A DNA stretch of 64,000 nucleotides from assembly GCF_963924675.1 (NCBI RefSeq), contig NC_089219.1, positions 154,276,288 through 154,340,287 on the forward strand. Direction: 5' to 3'. Position 1 is the first letter of the stretch; each line of letters begins with the position of its first letter. Under the pieces are notes generated by a model that saw only the letters and a program-made list of their open reading frames with translations, ran no database searches and was not told where the DNA came from. Both the position numbers and the translations under genes were made by a program. Positions 35,271 to 46,600 of the stretch are shown here, piece by piece. Source of the stretch: Phocoena phocoena. Lineage: Eukaryota; Chordata; Mammalia; Artiodactyla; Phocoenidae.

Positions 35271-37817
35271 CCTGTTTTCCCCAGAACACCATTTACAGCT
35301 TCGCCGTCATCAGTGCTTCAGCAGGCAGCAGCTCTGACACTGAACCTATGGACAACACACCTCCTACCTAGGCTATCATTTTCCATTCGGCCCCTGTTTT
35401 CCTCAGCCCCTCATTTATGGCTTAAGCAGGCAGAAGCTGTGACACTGAACCTATGGACAACACACCTCCTTCCAAGGATGTCATTTTCCATTCAGCTCCT
35501 GTTTTCCCCAGCCACACATTTATAGCTTCAGCAGGCAGAAACTCTGACACTGAACCTATGGACAACACACTTCCTTCCCAGGGTGTTATTTTCCATTAGA
35601 CTCCTGTTTTCCTGAGCTCACCATTTAGGGCTTAAGCCGTGATGGGTACTTCAGCAGGTAGCAGCTCCGAAACTGAAACTATGGACACAAAACCTCCATC
35701 CCAGGCTGTCATTTTCCATTCGGGTCCTGTTTTCCCGAGCCCCAATTTAAGGCTTCAGCAGGAAGAAGCTCTGATACTGAACCTATGGACACCACACCTC
35801 CTTCCCAGGCTGTCGTTTTCCGTTCGGTTCCTGTTTTCCCCATCCACCCATTGTCGTCTTCAACAGGCAGAAGCTCTGACACTGAACCTGTGGACAACAC
35901 ACCTCCTTCCCAGGGTATCATTTTTAATTTGATGCCTGTTTTCCCCAGACCCACACTTAAGGATTTAGCAGGCAGAAGCTCTGACACTGAACTTATGGAC
36001 ACCACACCTCTTTCCCAAAGTGTCATTTTCCACTCGGCTCCTGTATTCCCCAGCCCCCCATTTACGGCTTCAGCAGGCAGAAGGTCTGACAATGAAACTA
36101 TAGAAAACACACCTCCTTCCCAAGCTGTCATTTTCCATTCGGCTGCTGTTTTCCCCAGCCCCCCATTTTCGGCTTCAGCAGGCAGAAGCTCTGACACTTA
36201 ACCTATGGGAAACACACACCCTTCCGAGGCTGTCAGTTTCCATTTGACTCCTGTTTTCCCCAGACCCCCATTTACGTCATCAGCAGGCAGAAGCTCTGGT
36301 AGTGAACCTATGGACAAAACACCTCCTTCTCAGGTTGTCACTTTCCATTGGGCTCCTGTTTTCCCCAGCCCCCAATTTACGGCTTCAGCAGGAAGAAGCT
36401 CTGACACTGAACCTATGGACAACACACCTCCTTCCGAAGCTGTCATTTTCCATTCAGCTCCTCTTTGCCTCAGCCCCAAATTTACGGTTTCAGCAGGCAG
36501 AAGCTCTGACACAGAACCTATGGACAACACACCCCCTTCCTAGGCTGTCATTTTCCATTTGGCCCCTGTTTTCCTCAACCACCATTTAGGGCTTCAGCTG
36601 TCATGGGTACGTCAGCAGGTAGCAACTCTGACACTGAACATATGAACACCACACCTCCTTCTCAGGCTGTCATTTTCTATTGGCTCCTGTTTTCCCAGCC
36701 CCCCATTTAAGGCTTCAGCAGGTAGAAGCTCTGACACTGAATCTATGGACAACACACCTTCCCAGGCTGTCATTTTCCGTTCGGCTCCTGTTTTCCCCAC
36801 CACCCCATTTACGGCTTCCGCAGGCAGAAGCTCTGACACTGAACCTATGGACAAAACAACTCCTTCCCAGGCTGTCATTTTCATTCGACTCCTGTTTGAT
36901 CCAGGCCGCCATTTATGGCCTCAAGTGTCAGAAGCTCTGACACTGAAACTATGGACACCACACCTCCTTCCCAGGCTGTCATTTTCCATTCGGCTCCTGT
37001 TTCCCTCAACCACCATTTAGGGCTTCAGCCGTCATGGGTACGTCAGCAGGTAGCAATTCTGACACTGAACATATGAACACCACACCTCCTTCTCAGGCTG
37101 TCATTTTCTAGTTGGCTCCTGTTTCCCAGCCCCCCATTTAAGGCTTCAGCAAGTAGAAACTCTGACACTGAATCTATGGACACCACACCTCGTTCACAGG
37201 CTGTCATTTTCCATTCACTTCCAGTTTTCCCCAGCCCCACTTTACGGCTTAGGCAGGAAGAAGCTCTGACCCTGAACCTATAGAAAAAACACGTCTTTCC
37301 CAGGCTTTCACTTTCCACTTGGCTCCTGTTTTCCCCAGCCCCCCATTTACGACTTCAGAAGGCAGAATCTCTAACAATGATCCTATGGACAACACACCTC
37401 CTTCCCAGGCTGTCAGTATCAATTCGACTCCTGTATTCCTCAGACCCCAATTTACGTCGTCAGCAGGCAAAAGCTCTGACACTGAACCTACGGACACCAC
37501 ACCTCTTTCCCAGGCTGTCATTTTCCATTCGTTTCCTGTTTTCCCCAGGACCCCTTTACGGCTTCAGCAGGCAGAAGCTCTGATACTGAACCTATGGACA
37601 AAATACCTCCTTACCAGGTTGTCACTTTCCATTGGGCTCCTGTTTTCCCCAGCCCCCCATTTACGGCTTCAGCAGGAAGAAGCTCTGACAATGAAACTAT
37701 GAACAACAAACCTCTTCCAAGGCTGTCATTTTCAATTCGGCTCCTATTTGCCCCAGCCCCCCTTTATGGCTTCAGCAGGCAGAAGCTCTGACAATGAACC
37801 TATAGAAAAAACACCTC
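35271..37817 (+). repeat. POM121-derived tandem repeat, irregular monomers (left block)
   Basis: About 24 head-to-tail monomers. The consensus unit is about 105 bp and in one frame reads EPMDNTPPSQAVIFHSAPV then FPSPPFTASAGRSSDT (35 codons). A longer class of about 123 bp carries an extra 'cgtcatgggta' block before 'cagcaggtagca'. Monomers here differ from each other at many positions and by small indels, so frames are broken. The first units adjoin the POM121-like block and share its 'ccatttactgcttcagct' text. No long-range period is kept inside this block alone. Confidence 0.92.
37806..37817 (+). repeat. Left target-site duplication of the full-length LINE-1
   Basis: 'aaaaaacacctc' occurs directly before the LINE-1 5' end and again at 43605-43616 after the poly-A tail. 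The A residues at the right copy merge with the tail, so the minimal duplicated word is 'cacctc' plus several A. Confidence 0.85.
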
Positions 37818-38458
37818 GGAGACGGGGGAAGATGGCGGAAGAGTAAGACGTGGAGATCGCCTTCCTCCTCACGGATACACCAGAAATACATCTACACGTA
37901 GAACAACTCCTACAGAACACCTACTGAAGGCTGGCAGAAGACCTCAGAGCTCCCAAAAGCCGTGTGGATGAAAGGCTCTTGGTGCTCCAGCCCAGGAGGC
38001 AGGGCTCTGCTTCTGAGGTAGGAGAGCCAACTTCAGGACACTGGTCAACAAGAGACCTCCCAGCTCCACATAATATTAAACGGTGGAAATCTCCCAGAGA
38101 CCTCCATCTTAACACCAGCACCCAGCTTCACTCAACAACCAGCAAGCCACAGTGCTGGACAACCTATGCCAAACAACTAGCAAAACAGGAACACAACCCC
38201 ACCCATTAGCAGAGAGGCTGCCTAAAATCATAACAAGGCCACAGACACCCCAAAACACACCACCAGACGTGAACCTGCCCACTAGAGAGACAAGATCCAG
38301 CCTCAACCAGCACAACACAGGCACTAGTCCCCTCCACCAGGAAGCCTACACAACCCGCTGAAACAACCTTAGCCACTGGAGACAGACATCAAAAACAACG
38401 GGAACTACGAACGTGCAGCCTGCAAAAAGGAGACCCCAAACACAGTAAGATAAGCAAA
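37818..38458 (+). promoter_or_regulatory. LINE-1 5' UTR / internal promoter region
   Basis: 641 bp with a GC-moderate start containing 'aagatggcgg', a YY1-like core (CCAT on the other strand) close to the 5' end, as in other mammalian LINE-1 promoters. The 5' end is complete by comparison with the 'gatggcggaagagtaagacg' start typical of cetartiodactyl copies. It is short compared with primate LINE-1 5' UTRs. Confidence 0.65.
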
Positions 38459-39352
38459 ATGAGAAGACAGAAAAACACACAGCAGATGAAGGAGCAAGAT
38501 AAAAAGCCACCAGACCTAACAAATGAAGAGGAAATAGGCAATCTACCTGAAAAAGAATTTAGAATAATGATAGTAAGGATGATCCAAAATCTTGGAAGTA
38601 GAATGGACAAAATGCAAGAAACAGTCAACAAGGACCTACAAGAGCTAAAGATGAAACAAGCAACGATGAACAACGCAATAAATGAAATTAAAAGTACTCT
38701 AGATAGGATCAATAGCAGAATAACTGAGGCAGAAGAACGGATAAGTGACCTGGAAGATAAAGTAGTGGAAATAACTACTGCAGAGCAGAATAAAGAAAAA
38801 AGAATGAAAAGAACTGAGGACAGTCTCAGAGACCTCTGGGACAACATTAAACACACCAACATTCGAATTATAGGGGTTCCAGAAGAAGAAGAAAAAAAGA
38901 AAGGGACTGAGAAAATATTTGAAGAGATTATAGTTGAAAACTTCCCTAATATGGGAAAGGAAATAGTTAATCAAGTCCAGGAAGCAGAGAGAGTCCCATA
39001 CAGGATAAATACAAGGAGAAATACGCCAAGACACATATTAATCAAACTATCAAAAATTAAATACAAAGAAAGCATATTAAAAGCAGCAAGGGAAAAACAA
39101 CAAATAACACACAAGGGAATCCCCATAAGGTTAACAGCTGATCTCTCAGCAGAAACCCTACAAGCCAGAAGGGAGTGGCAGGACATACTGAAAGTGATGA
39201 AGGAGAAAAACCTGCAACCAAGACTACTCTACCCAGCAAGGATCTCATTCAGATTTGATGGAGAAATTAAAACCTTTACAGACAAGCAAAAGCTGAGAGA
39301 GTTCAGTACCACCAAACCAGTTTTACAACAAATGCTAAAGGAACTTCTTTAG
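38459..39352 (+). CDS. LINE-1 ORF1 protein, intact
   Basis: 297 codons, uninterrupted. ORF1p is a trimeric RNA-binding chaperone that coats LINE-1 RNA in cytoplasmic particles. The N-terminal part is charged with a coiled coil at about residues 55-110 (heptads around INEIKSTLDRINSRITEAEE). An RRM-like part follows with the signature IRIIGVPEEEE (about 135-145) and ENFPNMGK, and the C-terminal domain has the family hallmark IRLTADLSAETLQARREW (about 226-243) and DGEIKTFTDKQKLREF. It is shorter than the 338-residue human protein, mainly at the N terminus, as is usual for cetartiodactyl copies. The ATG at 38459 is taken because it begins the conserved MRRQKNTQQMK start. Whether it is expressed cannot be judged. 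Confidence 0.93.
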   Translation: MRRQKNTQQMKEQDKKPPDLTNEEEIGNLPEKEFRIMIVRMIQNLGSRMDKMQETVNKDLQELKMKQATMNNAINEIKSTLDRINSRITEAEERISDLEDKVVEITTAEQNKEKRMKRTEDSLRDLWDNIKHTNIRIIGVPEEEEKKKGTEKIFEEIIVENFPNMGKEIVNQVQEAERVPYRINTRRNTPRHILIKLSKIKYKESILKAAREKQQITHKGIPIRLTADLSAETLQARREWQDILKVMKEKNLQPRLLYPARISFRFDGEIKTFTDKQKLREFSTTKPVLQQMLKELL

Positions 39353-39410
39353 ATAAGAAATGCAAAAGAAGGAAACGACCTATAATAACGAACCCAAAAC
39401 AATATAGAAA

Positions 39411-42400
39411 ATGGGAATAGGAACATACATATCGATAATTACCTTAAATGTAAATGGACTAAATGCTCCCACCAAAAGACACAGATTGGCTGAATGGATA
39501 CAAAAACAAGACCCTTATATATGCTGTCTACAAGAGACCCACCTCAGACCTAGAGACACATACAGACTGAAAGTAAGGGGATGGAAAAAGATATTCCATG
39601 CAAATGGAAACCAAAAGAAAGCTGGAGTAGCAATTCTCATATCAGACAAAATAGACTTTAAAATAAGGACTATTAAAAGGGATAAAGAAGGACACTACAT
39701 AATGATCAAGGGATCGATCCAAGGAGAAGATATAACAATTGTAAATATTTATGCACCCAACATAGGAGCACCTCAATACATAAGACAAATACTAACAGCC
39801 ATAAAAGGGGAAATTGACAGTAACACATTCATAGTAGGGGACTTTAACACCCCACTTTCACCCATGGACAGATCATCCAAAATGAAAATAAATAAGGAAA
39901 CACAAGCTTTAAATGATACATTAAACAAGATGGACTTAATTGATATTTATAGGACACTCCATCCAAAAACAACAGAATACACATTTTTCTCAAGTGCTCA
40001 TGGAACATTCTCCAGGATAGATCATATCTTGGGTCACAAATCAAGCCTTGGTAACTTTAAGAAAATTGAAATTGTATCAAGTATCTTTTCTGACCACAAT
40101 GCCATGAGACTAGATATCAATTACAGGAAAAGATCTGTAAAATATACAAACACATGGAGGCTAAACAATGCACTACTTAATAATGAAGTGATCACTGAAG
40201 AAATCAAAGAGGAAATAAAAAAATACCTAGAAACAAATGACAATGGATACACAACGACCCAAAACCTATGGGATGCAGCAAAAGCAGTTCTAAGGGGGAA
40301 GTTTATAGCAATACAAGCCCACCTTAAGAAGCAGGAAACATCTCGAATAAACAACCTGACCTTGCACCTCAAGCAATTAGAGAAAGAAGAACAAAAAAGC
40401 CCCAAAGCTAGCAGAAGGAAAGAAATCATAAAAATCAGATCAGAAATAAATGAAAAAGAAATGAAGGAAACGATAGCAAAGATCAATAAAACTAAAAGCT
40501 GGTTCTTTGAGAAGATAAACAAAATAGATAAACCACTAGCCAGACTCATCAAGAAAAAAAGGGAGAAGACTCAAATCAATAGAATTAGAAATGAAAAAGG
40601 AGAAGTAACAACTGACACTGCAGAAATAAAAAAAATCATGAGAGATTACTACAAGCAACTCTATGCCAATAAAATGGACAATCTGGAAGAAATGGACAAA
40701 TTCTTAGAAATGCACAACCTGCCAAGACTGAATCAGGAAGAAATAGAAAATATGAACAGACCAATCACAAGCACTGAAATTGAAACTGTGATTAAAAATC
40801 TTCCAACAAACAAAAGCCCAGGACCAGATGGCTTCACAGGTGAATTCTATCAAACGTTTAGAGAAGAGCTAACACCTATCCTTCTCGAACTCTTCCAAAA
40901 TATAGCAGAGGGAGGAACACTCCCAAATTCCTTCTACGAGGCCACCATCACCTTGATACCAAAACCAGACAAGGATGTCACAAAGAAAGAAAACTACAGG
41001 CCAATATCACTGATGAACATAGATGCAAAAATCCTCAACAAAATACTAGCAAACAGAATCCAACAGCACATTAAAAGGATCATACACCATGATCAAGTGG
41101 GGTTTATTCCAGGAATGCAAGGATTCTTCAATATACGCAAATCTATCAATGTGATAAACCATATTAACAAATTGAAGGAGAAAAACCATATGATCATCTC
41201 AATAGATGCAGAGAAAGCTTTCGACAAAATTCAACACCCATTTATGATAAAAACCCTCCAGAAAGTAGGCATAGAGGGAACTTTCCTCAACATAATAAAG
41301 GCCATATATGACAAGCCCACAGCAAACATCATCCTCAATGGTGAAAAACTGAAAGCATTTCCACTAAGATCAGGAACAAGACAAGGTTGCCCACTCTCAC
41401 CACTCTTATTCAACATAGTTTTGGAAGTTTTAGCCACAGCAATCAGAGAAGAAAAGGAAATAAAAGGAATCCAAATTGGACAAGAAGAAGTAAAGCTGTC
41501 ACTGTTTGCAGATGACATGATACTATACATAGAGAATCCTAAAGATGCTACCAGAAAACTACTAGAGCTAATCAATGAATTTGGTAAAGTAGCAGGATAC
41601 AAAATTAATGCACAGAAATCTCTGGCATTCCTATATACTAATGATGAAAAATCTGAAAGTGAAATCAAGAAAACACTCCCATTTACCATTGCAACAAAAA
41701 GAATAAAATATCTAGGAATAAACCTACTAAGGAGACAAAAAACCTGTATGCAGAAAATTATAAGACACTGATGAAAGAAATTAAAGATGATACGAATAGA
41801 TGGAGAGATATACCATGTTCTTGGATGGGAAGATTCAACATTGTGAAAATGACTCTACTACCCAAAGCAATCTACAGATTCAATGCAATCCCTATCAAAC
41901 TACCACTGGCATTTTTCACGGAACTAGAACAAAAAAATTCGCAATTTGTATGGAAACACAAAAGACCCCGAATAGCAAAAGCAATCTTGAGAACGAAAAA
42001 AGGAGCTGGAGGAATCAGGCTCCCTGACTTCAGACTATACTACAAAGCAAAAGTAATCAAGACAGTATGGTACTGGCACAAATACAGAAAGATAGATCAG
42101 TGGAACAGGATAGAAAGCCCAGAGATAAACCCACGCACATATGGACACCTTATCTTTGATAAAGGAGGCAGGAATGTACAGTGGAGAAAGGACAGCCTCT
42201 TCAATAAATGGTGCTGGGAAAACTGGACAGGTACATGTAAAAGTATGAGATTAGATCACTCCCTAACACCATACACAAAAATAAGCTCAAAATGGATTAA
42301 AGACCTAAATGTAAGGCCAGAAACTATCAAACTCTTAGGGGAAAACATAGGAAGAACACTCTATGACATAAATCACAGCAAGATCCTTTCTGACCCACCT

Positions 42401-43227
42401 CCTAGAGTAATGGAAATAAAAACAAAAATAAACAAATGGGACCTAATGAAACTTCAAAGCTTTTGCACAGCAAAGGAAACCATAATCAAGACCAAAAGAC
42501 AACCCTCAGAATGGGAGAAAACATTTGCAAATGAAGCAACTGACAAAGGATTAATCTCCAAAATTTACAAGCAGCTCATGCAGCTCAATAACAAAAAAAA
42601 AACAACCCCATCCAAAAATGGGCAGAAGACCTAAACAGACATTTCTCCAAAGAAGATATAAAGAATGCCAACAAACACATGAAAGAATGCTCAACATCAT
42701 TAATCATTAGAGAAATGCAAATCAAAACTACAATGAGATATCATCTCACACCAGTCAGAATGGCCATCATCAAAAAATCTAGAAACAATAAATGTTGGAG
42801 AGGGTGTGGAGAAAAGGGGACACTCTTGCACTGCTGGTGGGAATGTGAATTGGTTCAGCCACTATGGAGAACAGTATGGAGGTTCCTTAAAAAACTACAA
42901 ATAGAATTACCATATGACCCAGCAATCCCACTACTGGGCATATACCCTGAGAAAACCAAAATTCAAAAAGAGTCATGTACCAAAATGTTCATTGCAGCTC
43001 TATTTACAATAGCCCGGAGATGGAAAGAACCTAAGTGCCCATCATCAGACGAATGGATAAAGAAGATGTGGCAAATATACACAATGGAATATTACTCAGC
43101 CTTAAAAAGAAATGAAATTGAGTTATTTGTAATGAGATGGATAGACCTAGAGTCTGTCATACAGAGTGAAGTAAGTCAGAAAGAAAAAGACAAATACCGT
43201 ATGCTAACACATATATATGGAATTTAA
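39411..43227 (+). pseudogene. LINE-1 ORF2 (endonuclease / reverse transcriptase), two frameshifts
   Basis: ORF2p nicks DNA and reverse-transcribes LINE-1 RNA. The span equals about 1272 codons, the family's usual length. The N-terminal AP-type endonuclease is complete: LNVNGLN (about residue 12), QETHL with Glu42, VGDFNTPL and SDHN. The reverse transcriptase keeps FADDMILY with the catalytic Asp pair at residues 701-702. The first frame ends at 41771 because one base is missing near 41728 (about residue 772, after YLGINL). The second (to 42634) ends after a frame change in an A run at 42592-42602. The third part (to 43227) carries the C-terminal Cys/His motif [18 protein letters not shown]. 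Ribosomes would make only a truncated enzyme, so autonomous mobility is unlikely. No in-frame nonsense mutation was seen outside the shifts. Confidence 0.93.
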
Positions 43228-43604
43228 GGGGAAAAAATGTCATGAAGAACCTAGGGATAAGACAGGAATAGAGGCGCAGACCTACTGGAGAACGGACTTG
43301 AGGATATGGGGAGGGGGAAGGGTGAGTTTTGACAGGGCGAGAGAGAGTCATGGTTATATACACACTAACAAACGTAGTAAGGTAGATAGCTAGGGGGAAG
43401 CAGCCGCAAGGCACAGGGATTTTAGCTCGGGGCTTTGGGACAGCCTGGAGGGGTGGGATGGGGAGAGTGGGAGGGAGGGAGATGCAAGAGGGAAGACACA
43501 TGGGAGCATATGTATATGTATAGCTGATTCACTTTGTTATAAAGCAGAAACTAACACACCATTGTAAAGCAATTATACCCCAATAAAGATGTTAAAAAAA
43601 AAAA
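43228..43604 (+). terminator. LINE-1 3' UTR, polyadenylation signal and tail
   Basis: G-rich 3' UTR ('gatatggggagggggaaggg', 'gtgggatggggagagtggga') ending 'caataaagatgttaaa' with AATAAA at 43583-43588 and the A tail from 43594. The same end is seen in the truncated copy at 18564. The G-rich runs could form a quadruplex, a common LINE-1 3' UTR trait. Confidence 0.85.
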
Positions 43605-43616
43605 AAAAAACACCTC
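43605..43616 (+). repeat. Right target-site duplication of the full-length LINE-1
   Basis: 'aaaaaacacctc' repeats the word at 37806-37817, after which the interrupted tandem monomer resumes with 'cttcccaggctgtgatattc'. Confidence 0.85.
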
Positions 43617-46600
43617 CTTCCCAGGCTGTGATATTCCATTCGGCTCCTGTTTTCCTGAGCCCCCCATTTAGGGCTTCAGCCCTCATCAATAATTCAGCAG
43701 GTAGCTGTGATAGTGAACCTATGGACACAACACCTCCAACAACAGGCTGTCATCTTCAATTCGGATCCTGTTTTCCCCAGTCCCCAATTTACAGCCTCAG
43801 CAGGCAGAAGCTCTGACACTGAACCTATGGATACCACACCTCCTTCCCAGGCTGTCATTTTCCATTCTGCTCCTGGTTTCCTCAGCCCCTCTTTTACGGA
43901 TACAGCCGGCATGGATACTTCAACAGGTTGAAGCTCTGACACTGAACCTATGGACAACACACCTCCTTCCCAGGCTATTTTCCGTTCGGCTCCTGTTTTA
44001 GCCACCACCCCATTTACGGCTTCAGCAGGCAGAAGCTCTGACACTGAACCTATGGACAAAACAACTCCTTCCCAGGCTGTCATTTTCCATTCGGCTCCTG
44101 TTTTCCTGAGCACCCCATTTAGGGCTTCAGCCGTCATGGGTACGTCAACAGGTTGAAGCTCTGACACTGAACCTATGGACAACACACCTCCTTCTCAAGG
44201 TGTCATTTTCCACTCGGCTCCTGTATTCCCCAGCCCCCAATTTATGGCTTCAGCAGGCAGAAGCTCTGACACAGAACCTATGGACAACACACTGCCTTCC
44301 CAGGCTATCATTTTCCATTCGGCTCCTGCTTTCCTCAACCACCATTTAGGGCTTCAGCCGTCATGGGTATCTCAGCAGGTAGCAATTCTGACTCTGAACT
44401 TATGAACACCACACCTCCTTCTCAGGCTGTCACTTTCTATTTGGCTCCTGTTTCCCAGCCCCCCATTAAAGGCTTCAGCAGGTAGAAGCTCTGACACTGA
44501 ACCTATGGACAACACACCTCCTTCCCAGGCTGTCATTTTTCATTCGTCTCCTTTTTTTCCCAGGCCGCCATTTATGGCCTCAAGTGTCAGAAGCTGTGAC
44601 ACTGAAACTACGAACAACACACTTCCTTCCCAGGCTGTCATTTTCCATTCGAGTCCTCTTTTCCCGAACCCCAATTTACGGCTTCAGCAGGCAGAAGCTC
44701 CGACACTGAACCTATGGACACCCCACCTCCTTCCCAGGCTGTCATTTTCCGTCCGGCTCCTGTTTTCCCCACCACTCCATTTACGGCTTCAGCAGGCAGA
44801 AGCTCTGACACTGAATCTATGGACACCACACCTCGTTCGCAGGCTGTCATTTTCCATTCGCTTCCAGTTTTCCCCAGCCCCACTTTACGGCTTCAGTAGG
44901 AAGAAGCTCTGACACTGAAACTATAGAAAAAACACCTCTTTCCCAGGCTTTCACTTTCCACTTGGCTCCTGTTTTCCCCAGCCCCCATTTACGCCTTCAG
45001 AAGGCAGAATCTCTAACAATGATGCTATGGACAACACACCTCCTACCCAGGCTGTCAGTATCAGTTCAACTCCTGTTTTCCCCAGACCCCAATTTACGTC
45101 GTCAGCAGAGAGAAGCTCTGACGCTGAACCTATGGACAAAACAACTCCTTACCAGGCTGTCATTTTCCATTCGGCTCCTGTTTTCCTGAGCACCCCATTT
45201 AGGGCTTCAGCCGTCATGGGTACATCAACAGGTTGAAGCTTTGACACTGAACCTATGGACAACACACCTCCTTCTCAAGGTGGCATTTTCCATTCGGATC
45301 CTGTTTTCCCCATCCACCCATTGTCGTCTTCAACAGGCAGAAGCTCTGACACTGAACCTGTGGACAACACACCTCCTTCCCAGGGTATCATTTTTAATTT
45401 GATGCCTGTTTTCCCCAGACCCACACTTAAGGATTTAGCAGGCAGAAGCTCTGACACTGAACTAATGGACACCACACCTCTTTCCCAAGGTGTCATTTTC
45501 CACTCGGCTCCTGTATTCCCCACCCGCCCATTTACGGCTTCAGCAGGCAGAAGGTCTGACAATGAAACTATAGACAACACACCTCCTTCCCAAGCTGTCA
45601 TTTTCCATTTGGCTTCTGTTTTCCTCAGCCCCACTTTATGGCTTCAGCAGGCAGAAGCTCTGACACGAACCTATGGACACCACACCTCCTTCCGAGGCTG
45701 TCATTTTCCATTCGTCTCCTGTTTTCCTCAGCCCCAAATTTACGGCTTCAGCAGGCAGAAGCTCTGACACAGAACCTATGGACAACACACCACCTTCCTA
45801 GGCTGTCATTTTCCATTTGGCTCCTGTTTTCCTCAACCACCTTGTAGGGCTATAGCCGCCATGGGTACGTCAGCAGGTAGCAATTCTGACACTGAACATA
45901 TGAATACCACACCTCCTTCTCAGGCTGTCTCTTTCTATTGGCTCCTGTTTTCCCAGCCGCACATTTAAGGCTTCAGCAGGTAGAAGCTCTGATACTGAAC
46001 CTATGGACAACACACCTCCTTCCCAGGCTGTCATTTTTCATTCGGCTCTTGTTTTATCCAGGCCGCCATTTATGGCATCAAGTGTCAGTAGCTCGGACAC
46101 TGAAACTATGGACACCACACCTCCTTCCCAGGCTGTCATTTTCCGATCGGCTCCTGTTTGTCCCGCCACCCCATTTACGGCTTCAGCAGGCAGAAGCTCT
46201 GATACTGAACCTATGGGCAACACACATTTTCTGAAGCTGTCAGTTTCCATTCGACTCCTGTTTTACCCAGACCCCCATTTACGTCATCAGCAGGCAGAAT
46301 CTCTGACACTGAACCTACGGACACCACTCCTCCTTCCCAGGCTGTCATTTTCCATTTGGTTCCTGATTTTCCCAGGCCCCCTTTACGGCTTCAGCAGGCA
46401 GAAGCTCTGATAGTGAACCTATGGACAAAACACCTGCTTCCCAGGTTGCCACATTCCATTGGGTTCCTGTTTTCCCCAGCCCCCCATTTATGGCTTCAGC
46501 AGGAAGAAATTCTGACAATGAAACTATAGACAACACACCTCCTTCCCAAGTTGTCATTTTCCATTCGGCTTCTGTTTTCCTCAGCCCCACTTTATGGCTT

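Larger units (their letters stand above)
37818..43604 (+). mobile_element. Near-intact full-length LINE-1
   Basis: A 5787-bp element from the 5' terminus ('ggagacgggggaagatggcg') to the poly-A tail. It has a 5' UTR (37818-38458), an intact ORF1, an ORF2 interrupted only by two short frameshifts, a 3' UTR with AATAAA (43583-43588) and a tail of about 17 A. It inserted inside one tandem monomer, splitting 'cctatagaaaaaacacctc'. The low damage and clean target-site duplication suggest a recent insertion. It provides no product for the array; it is a passenger that dates the surrounding irregular monomers as older. Confidence 0.96.

Noticed and set aside
35709..36197. A 162-codon reverse-strand frame and similar antisense frames as genes
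   Set aside because: They are the reverse complement of the monomers, repeated throughout the array with no start context, and arise because the monomer lacks stops on that strand too.
38389..38862. A 157-codon reverse frame over LINE-1 5' UTR/ORF1
   Set aside because: It is the antisense shadow of ORF1 codon usage; no evidence for a real antisense protein in this lineage.
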